64,000 nt of DNA from Rhodocollybia butyracea (GCA_015501585.1 JADNRY010000188.1:60873-124872), one strand, 5' to 3'. Positions 12,805-25,102 are shown, counted from the stretch's first letter. The notes: generated by a model not told the origin, from the sequence alone. Translations and numbers: made by a program.

Positions 12805-13881
12805 CTACACCGAGATTTCTACCCTCCCAGTGTGGGGTCCAAAGGGGTCACCAATCTCGTCTGGTGGTATATCTTTCTTAAGCTCTAAGAAAAGAGTTGA
12901 ATCGTCATTCCGTGGGTCATAAATATGACTGAACCAAGGAAGTAGCTCACCGATGAAGATAGAACTGCCAGCTTTGTATGAAGTATTGAAGACTGACAGC
13001 CCATAAATTCGGCCAGGCCTCTTTACAGTTATCAGCGTGACAATGAAAAACAACGACGACCGAGGTTAAGGTGTTAAACTGACTTGTTTAAACACCAAGT
13101 AACGGGGGTCGCTATCATCGACTATGTACTTCGAGTCCAAAATAAAACCGGTTTTGTACTGGATTTCAAAGGGAACGGGATTTTTTTCCACCTGGTCCAA
13201 GCATGTTGATATCGTCCGTGTATTCAATATTGTCTGAGGATCTCCAAATGAACCAACGCCTTCACCATGAATGATGGACATACAAGAGTATTTGTCCCCT
13301 ACCATGGAATCGTACCCCACTGGATAGTGAACCTGGTTTTCTGCTGGTGGAGTAGTCGACAAGGTGAAAATGTTCAAGCCAAAATCGCTGTTTATACCTG
13401 AATGTAATACTACCACAGTTACGTCGTCTGATTTGGCTTGACGGTAGGCGTACACATCCAGGTTCCAATCCGTGCTTTCAACCTGGTAAGATTGGCTGTA
13501 CATTATTTGACGATGAACATTAGGCAATACAAACACATGGAAAACACAAGGGAAAACGTTTACTTTGAAAAGCCCTGGGTACCGTATGGTGGAATGAGCT
13601 TTTTCACAACCCCCTGATAAAGGAAATGAGAACGGAGGTGGTAGATCCATTAGAGCAACATACACCAGTTCGCCCTCAGAGGGCTTGGATTCCCTAGCAT
13701 TGAGTAAATAATAAGGCGATGTCAAAGGCCTTCAAGAGCGACACGATATAAGTACCCAGCTTGCTTATCAGCCCCGGTGTTGTCACTGCCGACGAAAAAA
13801 TTCAAGGCAATTCAAGGATGAGTTTAAGAAGTTGTGAGATCAATGGAGAACGCACGGGATCGAATCAGCGTTCGAAGACAT
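12805..13881 (-). CDS. Uncharacterised gene A', paralogue of the gene at the window start
   Basis: The start ATG at 13881 and first codons parallel gene A (MSSNADS versus MSSSNTDS). The main block is 13066-13725, and a final block 12805-13053 ends at the stop. The two blocks are separated by a probable intron around 13054-13090, with a GTGTTT donor after an LV codon pair. Conserved pieces include LDVYAYRQA, VTVVVLHSG and KYSCMS. Compared with gene A, the ~200-bp helical exon (MHHVAT region) is missing here, so this copy carries an internal deletion and may be non-functional. The family is unknown to me. Its neighbour is again Rhs coding sequence, now only a fragment, because the block is a decayed duplicate of 1-8.8 kb. 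Confidence 0.5.
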
Positions 13882-14287
13882 TCGAGCTGAACTTGAAGTG
13901 ATGAGTGGACTTCTTGAAGCCTGAAGAGTGGGCGAGGGGCGGATTTTGAGTGAAACAGCGCTGGCCAAAACGATGTAATCATTTCTATTTCTATTCTCGT
14001 CTCGTGTGTGTTTTTTGGAAGGAAGGAGGGAAATTTCATTAAACAGCATGGTCGACATTGCGTGATTTGATAAGAATAAGGATAAGGAAAGGAAAGGAAG
14101 ATCTAAGATTGCACTGAATCGATTAGTATGAACAGCTGGGTATCAACAGGTATCATGATCAACCCTTTACATGAAGTCAGACGACTTGGATAGAACCACG
14201 GTACATTGTCCAGCAAGATATGAATTGATATGCGAGACACAAGACAGTATTCGTTTCACGGAGCTCCTTGCATAGGAATCAGCACCC

Positions 14288-14395
14288 GATTTGGTATGTC
14301 TGTTTGCAACAGACCTAATGGTTCTCCCGGGCCTTGCGTAGATGTACTATCGGTCCTAAAATATGTCAGTGACCCCCAAAATGTCCAAAAACCAA
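14288..14395. repeat. Single diverged copy of the ~130-bp repeat
   Basis: This resembles one unit of the 1603-2005 array (TTGCAACAGACCTAATGGTT, then GTGACCCCCAAAATGTCC). The same flanks follow on both sides, showing that the whole block was duplicated and that the array was expanded in the first block or contracted here. Confidence 0.7.
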
Positions 14396-14529
14396 GACTT
14401 GGCTCAGGAAGGAATTCAGAGGAGCAATCCGAGTTTTACGACGGCGGCTTGGGACCGCGAATTCAGACTCCAGAGAGAGTAATTTGAATTTGGGACTCAT
14501 GTAGCTCACTATCACCAAACACATCCCAC

Positions 14530-14785
14530 TATACTCATGTCAAAGGTGATTCTTCTGCAGTCCGCTATTTCCATAGCGATCACCTTGGAAGTACAATTGC
14601 GGTTTCCGACTCTGGAGGAAACATCATGACACAGTACAAGTACGATTCCTTTGGAAAGGTAACTATTGAAGGCCCGGATATTGCGCGATACAAGTTTCTG
14701 GGGGGGGAGGAGAATTTTATTACACGGCATGGACCAAGTGCTGAACGCCGGAAAAAGGAGCTTATCGATGAGATCTATGGTGAAG
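14530..14785 (+). pseudogene. Fragment of the Rhs core, duplicate of about 8496-8693
   Basis: Translation matches the Rhs core of the main gene at high identity (YFHSDHLGSTIAVSDSGGN, then YKYDSFGKV). The fragment joins the upstream duplicated flank directly at a shared TATAC. After the KF codons corresponding to about 8663, about 60 bases are inserted (about 14699-14758). Homology then resumes for KELIDEIY and ends. No start codon, N-terminal region or C-terminal tip is present, so no functional protein is expected. It is described here only as a remnant. Confidence 0.85.
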
Positions 14786-14794
14786 ACAATGGGA

Positions 14795-15543
14795 CTGGGA
14801 GGAACGATGTTGTTGAAGGGATCCAGGTGTCCACTGCTGCAAGTCAATTGCGCTCAAAGGAGCTGCCAACGAGTGTACATTCCTTTTCTACGTCATATTC
14901 AAAGTCAGAATAATCTGGTGGACCACCAGAGGAGTTTTCGGTATCGCTGAGGCCAGAGATGCACCACCGGTATGTCGCTTGATCGCTCGTAAACGGTCCA
15001 TCTCCTTCTCATCCCTCATCCCTTTCATCTTCCTCGTCGGAGCCGATTTCGTCCACAGGACGGAATTTAACCAGTTCCTTCACTCAGAGGTGGGTGTATA
15101 ATGACACAGATGGCGAGAGAGGCTAATGCACCTGATATTCCCGCGAGTGATATCGTCGCGACACTGTATGTTCCGCACGGATTTGTTGTAGTATGCGCAG
15201 ACAGAAACCATACAGCGACAAATGTACCGTCAGAGAGATTAGATGAGGAAGATACGGTTGTTGGAATGACTAATGTCAGGAATGTCGATAAGTGGACTGC
15301 AGGAAAGCATTAAGTTTATCCAGATATCCATGGAAGAAACTAACGTTCGAACGCATAACCCTAGGCCTAAATCAGACCCCGCATAACCCAGTAAGAGACC
15401 TCCAACGCCGCCTTCCAGCACCATTAACCCTCTCAGGCCCTTCGAACTCCCTAATGTCCCAGGTAGCGCATCGTATCTCGGACTGAATATTCTCGTGCGG
15501 TCCAAAGTCAGCAAAGCTCCAGCAAAAGTCAGAGCGAGGTAAT
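14795..15543 (-). pseudogene. 5' fragment of the DUF4203/TMEM198-like gene copy
   Basis: The sequence matches 23530-24960 of the full-length gene in the same orientation, with a large internal deletion. The acidic middle region (14830-15080) is joined near 15085 directly to the membrane-domain region (about 15086-15300). The first exon block at 15365-15543 still reads SPRYDALPGTLGSSKGL. Frameshifts and the missing start region show it is dead. With the 3' fragment at 10.04-10.54 kb it formed one gene copy, later split. Confidence 0.75.
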
Positions 15544-15559
15544 AAAATGCGTTCAATCA

Positions 15560-17567
15560 TATTAGAAGATTTACGACCGTGAGTTATAATATGCGACTGG
15601 CGTCGGTTTGTTAACTTTTGGAGGTGTGATCTGGTGTGATGTCACAGGGTCAGGTGACATATTTGAGGCACGCTGTAACTCAGACTGGCGTCCAACTCCA
15701 ACAAACTCCGAAACCGCAGGCCGCAACCCTCACAAAACATTACTACTGGCACCCAAACCGCAACCATCTCCTAGACTACATTTCCTTTCTCCCAGACCTC
15801 TGAAACCTTTCCGCCTCGAGAGACCATCATTGCAAACAACTTGAAATCTCAAAGTCTCTCGTGGTCTTGACAATGCACCTTGGAATCCTCACGCGAGACG
15901 ATTGGCGGGAGACATCGATGCAGCAAGTAGGATACTATTCAGTGCCTTGTGCAGCCGGGAGTAACAATGAATGGTAAGTTTAATCTGCTGTCTACGATCC
16001 AACCAAAATTATCTGCAATCTCCAACGGACTCAGTCCTCTATTTTTAACGCGTTCCAAACATGTCTTCTCAGAGCCCCTGGAGTCCTTCAATTCCGCTAA
16101 AGCTTTCGATCCATCCACCGAGTTACTACCAATACCAATACAGCTCAGGCGGCTGATAAATGAATTCACGTCCGTCGATGTTTGTGCGACAAGCTGAATA
16201 TCATCTGTCCGTCCAACCTTCATCGAGCTTCATCTTACAACTTTTCGAGAACATATTTACAATAACAAGATTTTTCTCTAGTGTTGTTTTACCGCGTGTC
16301 CGATTTTCTGTCTATCGTTACAGGCTAGCGCTTGGGATCAAACTTGTTAACAACGCCCTTCATAAAGCTGAACTCTCTCATGGACTGCTCGCGGCTGCTG
16401 CATCCTACGAGGTCAATGACTCTTGAACTTTGTCTATCGCTGATCTTTCTACTATTATTTCCAACTTGATTTGTCGAAACACGCAGCCAAGCAGCTGAGT
16501 TAGTTGATGAATACGAGCCAGATTTGTTGTTTGATCAGATGCCATGTACAATCGATAATGTATAACAGGATCTCGTTGAGTAACAGCATTGGTCTCCTTG
16601 TTGCTTTGCTCACATCGTATACAACTTTGGTAATTCTTCTACCGCGCCGGTTCTTCCTTCCTTCCTTCCTTCCTTCCTTCCTTCTATGACTGAAAATTTC
16701 ACCAAACTTTTTTTACGGATCGCTTTCTCGGGTGATGGTGTACAGTGAGCTTTCTACCCTAGTCTCGACGTAGCCAACAGCGTACTCCGCGATTTGCCAT
16801 CGGCCGGCTTGGATGGTCTTCCTCACTATCATTCACGGCAGAATTCGATTCACTCTCGCGTCCACCGCGAGAAGCCACCTGTAACGTCATGTACCAGTCG
16901 ACACAGTCTGGCACAGGCATCAACCCTCCTCCAGCTCATCCTAGGTCAAGATCTAAATTCAATCACTCGTATGCTCCTCTTCTTCTATCTTCGCTAGCTT
17001 TGTAATGTTACTATATTCCACAGATTTTGGATATTTATGCCAACTTGGGCATCGAATTATACACCTTCATGGGAAATGATGTTAGGACTCGAGGGCTCCC
17101 AGATCTCAACGTCAGCCACGACTACCAACCAGAGTCGGGCCAGTTCTCATCGCAAAGTCTTCCAGTCATCCAGTAACCACATCAGTCCCTGTCGTTGCAG
17201 CATAACCTTTCCCAAATTCTCTGAAAGGTGGTAATATAGACACTATGGTTGGGACCATCCAGGAGCTTGTAGGCCCGGGGTCAGAAACGGGCAGATGGAA
17301 CATAGCTTGTGCCTGGCGAATTTCGAGTGTTTCGGAATTCTCACTCGAATGTGAGCCTAGTTGGCTCGTTTTCCAGAAGTAATCAATGTTCAGTATACCA
17401 CTGCAATGATGCCAGCGAGTTTTGGTACTGTATTACCTCTGCTAGCAGGGCCAACGAGGTCATTCAGTGAATCGAGGACCTGTTCTCTTCCACTCCGGTA
17501 TATAATCAAGGATTATCGTGATAATAATCTGTTCCAGGAATACAGAACCATACAGAGTACAATATAT
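15560..17567. other. Intergenic region with a (CTTC)n microsatellite
   Basis: No gene can be supported. A pure tetranucleotide run of CTTC units lies at about 16655-16685. Short open frames at 15949-16426 and 16794-17234 are low-complexity and lack splice-consistent partners or recognisable motifs. Confidence 0.5.
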
Positions 17568-20500
17568 TTACGATATTTCTTGCGACTCTTCAACCAAACA
17601 GTTTACCCACGACATGCCATGAGCATCGCCAGAAAACCGGGGATTCCAGTTCAACCCTTCCCTTAGCTCTGGTGGTACCCATGCAAGCAACTCCTTGTTG
17701 GACCCGTAAATCCATCCGGAATCATCATCACCTTTCCCCCAGAGTTCATGACATCCTCCGAAAGGCATTGAGACCCGCCACACATGCACACTTCCATCCT
17801 CATGTCCAGCAGCAATCATAGTTTCGTCGCTCGAGATTGCTAAAGATGTGACATGAGACGAGCTAGCTAGAGTTGTTGCAACTAGATTGGTTTTGAGATC
17901 AATGATGTGAAGAGCTGGACCGTTCAGTCCATCTCCGCCACTGTAAACAAGGTATCTCATGGTCGGGGAAACAGCGATCTGGCCATCTCTGCGATAGAAA
18001 TTAAAGTAGTTCCCAATGTCCGGCTTGAGGATAAGAGAGGACTGGCCATCAAGGCTTTGGATGGATAGCTCAACTGTCTGTACTGGTTGTTCATTTTGAG
18101 TATTCCATCTGAGGATGTAGACACTATGCTGTGCGGACAAACCATCTGAGGCTAGTGTTGTATATCCACAAAAGAGAATTGACTCGTCTGGTGAGAAAAC
18201 CAGCTTTCCAAAGCAGGGCTTTAGACTGGGGTTGGGAGTGAAGTCCGGTTGAAATGCAAATACCTCTTCTCCGGTGTGGGCATTCCAGATACATATCTTG
18301 TTATCTGTGCTGCATGCAAGAAAATTTCCGAGTGGGGAAAATTCCATGCACTTTACATAGTCTACGTGCCACTTGCCCTTGCCTCTCAGCTCCAGTTCAA
18401 CCCTTCCTGAATTTACGTTGCGTATGAACACAGAATTGAAGTATCTGTTCGTAAACGCTAGTCGTCGACCATCGGCTTGCAGGGATCCTCTCTTAACGTG
18501 TTCATCGAGAACATTGATGTCCCCCATTTCATGCAGTAAGTGGCCAGTCTGCACATCATATGTCTCCATCTGTTTTTCGGCAAGCACAGTGATGGCTTTG
18601 CCATCAGAAGAGAACGCACCGCGGGTATTATCCCACTCGTCCGGGTAGGGGCATTGGTCTTCGGCGATTTTATGAGGTGCGTTAGCCGGAATGTCCCATA
18701 ATGAATAGTCGAAGGTGGCAAAATTTTGGAAAAGAAGGTACTTGCAGTCTGGAGAGAAAGCAAGACCGGTAATACATTCTCGCGATGGTAGTGCATGTGC
18801 AGGAAGGTTAAAAAATTGCTGGGCATCTTGAGATCTCGAAACTCTAAGGCTCATGGTGAGTCATACTACTCACTGGTTAGTACATATTACCGAGCCTAAA
18901 GTACTTACAGCGGGAATGTAAAGCGTGGCTGGAACTGCTCCTGGTTTGGCAAAGGCCAGAAATGGAGACCAGACACATAGATATGAGGTGCCGATGATGT
19001 TATTGCAGGTTCAAAGGTCTTGACAAATGATAGTGCTGCACGGGCAAGATTTTGAACCTTCTGTGTGTCATGTGAATATACTGAAAATCGTGTAAAGTAA
19101 GAGGAAAAATATACCTCGGACCCCCAAAGCAGAAGATCTTGAAGCCCTTTGACAGCAATTCTTACACAGCCAAAAACGCTGAGGACCTCAAGCCAGAAGA
19201 AAAATTGTGTTTGAAGCAATCTTTCTACCTGAGGAACAAGCACCTCTACAGCCACTGAAGGCACCATTACTACATGATGGATCCAATATTGCGAAGCATA
19301 AGAGAGCTCGGGAGTTATATATTTTTCCATATGATCTGAAAGATCATTGATTTCAGTGTTTGGGAGGTATGAGGAAGCTAGGTGACAGATGTTGAAGCAC
19401 AGTTGGTCATTCAATACTTGAAGACAACTTTTTGCCAGACCAATATGGTGATCAGACACATTGACAAAAAACTGACCACTATGTGCAGGATTTTGGAGAA
19501 AATCATAGAAAGATGAGTGGAAGGGAATAATCGATGCATACAAATAGGTTGTGTTTTGTAGGAGGGCATCCAATGCCCCAAGCATGATATCAATATTGCC
19601 ACCTTCAGGGTGATTAGATAGTTGTTTCAGCTCTCGCAAAGATAAAGAAGTGCGAGCAGCAAGAAGAATGCCCATGACAGACTTGAACTGAGCTGTGAAC
19701 AAAGGACCTTGCTCAGTGTAGATGGTAGTCAGTTCCTGCATGTACAAATTATCATCAGGCTGCACAGGTGGTTGGGTGTTCGGGGAAATTGGAACAAGAG
19801 CTTGATACCTCTCAAACGGTGTCAACTGTAAGTTGGCCTCGGGATCGATTCCACAGATGGTGTCACAAGCCTTCATCATCCATTGGAACGATCCTTGAGA
19901 TTGTTCAACAAGTTTGTCCACCATGGAGTGATCAAACTGTTCGAACTGCTCTCTGGTGAGACCACTACGAAAGCGAGACTTCGAGAGCTGGGAGAGGTCA
20001 TACTTTGCCGACCAACCCATATTATCTATCTGATAAATTTGGGCCATAGTCTCACTGAAATATTGTAGCAGGCGAGAACTTGTCCGGGCAGTGAGGATGA
20101 TTCGAAAATTTGAGGCAAGATTTGTGACACGCTGAGCTAACACAGAGAGAAACTGGTTCAATGCCTGAGAACTTGGGCATTCATCCAATCCATCTATTAT
20201 GATGACAATCGGCCCACTAAAGGCAAGGGAATTGGATGGTGTAATAATGAACTTTTCGAACTGGTCGATTGGGTCAACAGTTTTTCGCAAGGCTCTATCC
20301 GACTCAATCATACTCCACAGTGTATGTCGATACTGAGGATCAAGGTCAGCCAGGTCACGAGCGATAGTTGGAAATAGCAGAATTGGCAGTCTGGAGCGGG
20401 TAACTGCTTCATCAGGAAGGTCCGCAAAAATTGAAGAACCAAGACGATGAAGTTCACTATAGTGACCAGCTAGTGAGTGTGCAATGGCTGACTTTCCTGA

Positions 20501-22045
20501 GCCAGGTGCACCTGTCAGCAGGAAAAGATGTTTCCCATCGGGGGTACTAGGGGCATCAATCCAGCTGATAATCTTGCCCAGAACACTTTCACGAGTGCCA
20601 GGCAAACATTGCTTGCTACCGTGGAATCGAGCCCCATTTGCATAAGGAAGGTCACTAAGATCAATCTTGGTCTCTAATAAGCAATCATTGGTCATGCAGT
20701 TATCTGGAAGGGCATAAGCAGACCCACCAATTCTTTCAACTGTCTCCAAGATTCGCAGGACAGTGATACCAGTGGTAATAGTAGCATGGTCGAGTAATGC
20801 TGCTTTGAGCTCACTAAACTTGTTCCCATAGTGGACTATAGCCGCATCTGTGGTAGCCACCGAATGCTTTAAGATTCGAAAAACTGAAAATCTGTTAGTC
20901 TAAGATCTCGATGTATGGAGTTTCAGACACACCGAAGTTGTCACTGCAGTATGCAGAAACAAAGTATCCACATTCTGTCGTTTGCTGAGCTATGCAAATC
21001 ATGACCCTCTTGTGCGATTCTATTTGACGAAGTGGTTCAGCTTCCTTAACGAAACTGTAAATATCGTCCATAGTATCAATAAGGGCAAGAATGTTTTTAT
21101 CACGCTGCATTTGAGCAAGGACAGTCTACAGACTGCTAAGGCTCAATTGTGTATGACAAGGGCTAGACGCTCACTTTGTATGCCAAGGAAACTATGCTGT
21201 ACGCAGCATCTGCATAGGGATGAATCTGGAAAGAGTTGTCACAACCAAGTTATTCAAATTGAAACCTACCCAAAACTCACCTCCGCAACGGAGTTAGCTA
21301 GGTTTGAGAATACCTGCAGCTTCTCAAGTAAAGGGATGAAATTTCCCAGTGCATCCTCGGTAGTACCGGAATAAACATTATCCGGTGTTTGGATCGGTGA
21401 AATTGAGGTAGTGACTGAGCTTGAAGAGCGTTGGAGTCGAGATGCTTGGATTTTTGCTCTTTGAACTGCAGCAGCCATGGCAACGGAGTTTCGGCTGGCT
21501 TCCACATCAACCTTGAGCTCAATACGGTCTACTAAGTCATTGGAGGTACTGCGAAGAGGTTGAACAACACTACCTAGAAAGCACGAATAAGAATAACAGA
21601 ATCAGAAGGTAAATTAATCGTTCTCACTTCCGTTGAAGGTCTTCATTAAGAAGTTTTCAACTTCCTCTTCGTAGCTCCCAACAAGCATATCCGAATGGAG
21701 TTTGCGATGCCTGAAGACCTCAATCCTCAATTTAGACGAACCACGGACATCACTAAATGATTCGACTTGTCCTTAGCCGAGCCAAAACAAAAAAAAAACC
21801 TGCGAACCTGAAGGCCATCCGATTGCCATCCCATCCTACTGACAAAGTGGTACTTGTAGTCGTATGTCCTTTACCATCAATGGTGACTTTTGCAAAATAC
21901 TTTCGTGAATCCGGTCCGAGTTTAGCCGAATGAAGGCGGACAACTTTCAAGTTTCTGAGCAAACCTGGGACAAAAACTTTATGAAACTACTCCACTCACG
22001 GGTGATACACAGAGATCCCATCGATGAGGACAAAGCGTTAGCCAT
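17568..22045 (-). CDS. C2-NACHT-WD40 NLR-type protein
   Basis: Eight exons give a continuous frame of 1378 codons: 22045-22000, 21964-21800, 21765-21628, 21573-21281, 21225-21175, 21125-20933, 20883-18909 and 18843-17568. All junctions are GT-AG and phase-consistent; the first two introns are unusually short (35 and 34 nt). The N-terminus (aa ~15-105) has C2-like beta strands. A helical linker with HPYADAAYS precedes the NACHT domain. Walker A is GAPGSGKS (aa 419-426) and Walker B is IVIIIDGLDEC (ending near aa 530). The C-terminal ~420 aa hold WD40 repeats (for example GLAFSPDCKYLLF, SLAISSDETMIAAGHEDGSV). This is the common basidiomycete NWD2-like layout. Family knowledge suggests a signal-transducing STAND NTPase in non-self recognition or programmed cell death; the ligand is unknown. 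The WD40 part shows no high-identity internal repeats. Confidence 0.93.
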
Positions 22046-23050
22046 TGTATGACTGGGGAGGAGGATGGAGATTGACGGGTAATGTTCATGGAAACTTGCA
22101 CTTTAAGTCACCTCCAAGTTGACGTGCATGTTAATTGGCCACATGATGAAGCTATTGACCGGTTTTGAGCTTGAACCCGCTGCGTTCCCAGCCAAGTTAC
22201 AAGGTCCGGTGAGACTGCATAAGTATAGGCAGTTGTTGGTATCATAGTTTACTGCTGTGCTTGTGATATATATTATTTTAACATAACCTTGAACATAACT
22301 ATCTCACGTACCAGCAATCACCATACAGAAACATGACATTTTGTCCAATTGCAAGTCACCTCAGTCTCGCTTAACTTCACATCGACTGGACGACGGCCTC
22401 ATTCATGAGTCCGATTTCGAGCGGCGGAAAACTTCGCCAATCAGATTTGGTGTGGTGGCAAGAAACCCATAGCAAATATTCTTATAGTTCCTGACAAAAC
22501 TCGCCTCCATCAAGCTTATATAAAAACACGACTTTGGGATCGCAGTTATCGATGCCATCGATAGAAGGCTCCAAGTTATTTGAGTAGGACATGCCTTTGA
22601 GACCAATTCTTCCCATGGAATAGCACGCCTCAATCCCAAACTAGCACAACAAAATACACGAGCGTACATTGGCTAAATACGCAAACAAAAACCTGTAAAC
22701 AAACTAAAAACTACAATCGTAACGCGTAAGATTCGTGAGCGTCGTAAGTAACATCGTAAAGCCAAACCATAACATGAAGTAGATCGTGAGCGAGTAGCGT
22801 GAGTGATATGTGAAGCACAGAGTAGAAATAAAAAATAATAAAAGAAAAAAAACGAACCTACAGCGACTATAACAAACATGAAAAGAACGAATGAATTAAA
22901 CGACGGATGGAAACGACGGGATGAGAAGGATAAGGATAAGGATATGGGTATGGTACGAACTGGGTATGTGTAGGGAGAGAATAGGAAGAAAGCGCGGAGA
23001 GTAGAGAGTAGGAGAGTAGGGAAAGTCACGTCGGCGCAGAATCGCTCCAC
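22046..23050. other. Intergenic region between the NLR and DUF4203 genes
   Basis: This holds the NLR promoter side and the 3' flank of the DUF4203 gene; 22780-22890 is duplicated at about 10050-10160. No coding sequence is supported. The minus frames at 22403-22669 and 22673-23050 have no recognisable content. Confidence 0.5.
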
Positions 23051-25102
23051 CTACCGCTTACCATGTGCATGATCCTTCATCCGAGCCACGACCGGAGCCT
23101 CCGCACCTTTCTCCCTCGAAACATCCTTCACCTCCCTCCAAAAGTCCTGCCAGCGCTGTCCCCTCCCTTCTTCGCGTATCGGTATCTCAGCCTCAGTCAC
23201 AGTGGGGCTTTCGACAGACTCGGATTGGGTTTCGGATGTTCGAGTTCGAGGTTCGGGATGGTTCCTGCAAGAGGAGTCAAATTGGCCTGGAAAGCTTCCC
23301 GGCGTGCTTTCTCGACTCTGTCTAATGCGTTGAGCAGGGAGGGCGTAGCTGGGACTGGGGCTGGGGCGAGGAGGGAGATAGGAGAGTTTGGTGTCGGCAT
23401 GGACATTGAGACTGGCGTCGAGGTTGGTCGAGGTTGGGTTAGTGCTGGTGTTGGTGTTGGCTTTGGGAGGGTCGGCTGCGTGGGTGCTACCGCTGTCCGT
23501 TGAGACGATGTCAAAGATTGAGAGGGCGAGGAGGAGGAGGAATGAGAACGTGAGGACCGATGTCGTTGAATAAATCTAGGTGTCCACTGCTGGTCAGTTG
23601 CGCTCGCAGGAGCTGCGATATCCTCTTCAACGAGTGTGCTTTCCTTCTCCACATCATCATCTTCAAAGTCTGAATAATCCGGTGGACCACCAGAGTTTTC
23701 GGTATCGCTGAGGCCAGGAGAGGCACCACCAGTACGTCGCTTGATCGCTCGCAAACGGTCCATCTCCTTCCTATAATCCAACCCGTTTTTCTCGTCCCCT
23801 TCATCTTCCTCATCCGAGCTGATTTCGTCCACAGGACGGAATTTAACCGGTTCCTTCCTACGGAAGCCATGGGGTGCAGTTTTCGACGCCAACGATGAAC
23901 GACGGCCTTTCTTGAGTAAACCAGGCGGAAGCTTGTATACCGACAGTTGTTCCGACTCGTTGACCATGGTTGCACCCGTATCGTATCGAAGAAGTGGCGG
24001 TTTCGTATCGGCGTCTCCCATTCCCATTTCGATATCCAGAGGAAAGATGACCTTATGGTCTTTGGTGTCCAAAGCTTCGTGTCCATGTCCAAACACCCGA
24101 TCCCAAACCGACCCAAATGGATGAAAGGTCCCAGCACGATTCGGCAAATTCGTCGCATATTCTGCCAAATAATTATCCCATTTCTCATCTGGACATTCAC
24201 CCCATTTCCTCCACAGTAGATAATCACACGCAGCACCAACGATGAGCAGAATGCAGAACAGCGCAGAAAGGCCTTTTTCGGCGGATGTACCCCAGGAGAC
24301 TGAGGCGGGTACATACAGGTGTGACCAAACGTCTGACCAGGAAGGAGTCGAGTGGGAAAAGAGAGAGATAGACACTGTGACGCCGAAAGCACCGACGGAT
24401 GAAGCGGCGAATCGGAGAAAGGGGTGTTTGAATCGGGTTAATGCGGGAATAAATGAGGAGAGACCAAGTGAGAGTGTTAGCAAACATATGACGACAGCTG
24501 TAAAGATGACTCTGGCACTCAGAGGTGGGTGTATAATGACACAGATGGCGAGAGAGACTAATGCACCACCAGATATTCCCGCGAGTGATATGGCTGCGAC
24601 GCTGTATCTCCCGCACAGAATTGTCGTAGTCAGCGCAGATAGAAGCCATACAGCGACAAATGCACCGCCAGAGAGATTAGCTGAGGAAGATACGGTTGTT
24701 GGAATGATTAATGCCAGGAATGTCGATAAATGGACTGCAGAAAAGCATTAGCTTTATCCAGATATCTATGGAATAAATCAACTAACCTCCGAACGCATAG
24801 CCCAGTAAGAGACCTCCAACGCCTCCTTCCAGTACCATTAATCCTTTCAGGCCCTTTGAGCTGCCTAATGTCCCAGGTAGCGCATCGTATCTCGGACTGA
24901 ATCTTCTCGTTCGGTCCAAAATCAGAAAAGCTCCAGCAAAAGTTAGAACGACGGAAACCAAGAATAGAGGAAGGGTATAAGCTATAAGATACGGCGTTGT
25001 GGGTAAGAGGTCCGGTAAGGTGGCCATTGAGCCGTCGTAACAGTCGTTAAAAGTCGCAGAGGTCGTCGGAAGATGGAAAGATAAAGGTGTGACCAGAAAC
25101 AT
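23051..25102 (-). CDS. DUF4203 (TMEM198/TM7S3-like) multi-pass membrane protein
   Basis: Exon 1 is 25102-24787 and exon 2 starts at 24734, after a 52-nt intron (GTTAGT donor, CTGCAG acceptor) that keeps frame. The N-terminal ~200 residues have at least five or six hydrophobic helices plus Gly-rich loops (for example GGVGGLLLGYAFG), as in DUF4203 proteins. A long cytosolic-type tail follows, with Ser/acidic and Pro-rich sequence. In the frame of the membrane domain the stop is at 23197. However, the next ~150 bases, in another frame, read as a basic/acidic helix ending with a stop at 23051 (QRWQDFWREVKDV). This suggests a frameshift or an unseen intron near 23240-23270. The function of the family is poorly defined. 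A broken second copy lies at 10.0-10.5 and 14.8-15.5 kb. Confidence 0.8.

Noticed and set aside
16655..16685. (CTTC)n run as a possible regulatory or mobile feature
   Set aside because: It is a simple microsatellite; similar short GGAA runs occur elsewhere (about 1143 and 48523).
22403..23050. Minus-strand frames between the NLR and DUF4203 genes
   Set aside because: No recognisable protein content, and part of the stretch is duplicated as untranslated flank at 10 kb.
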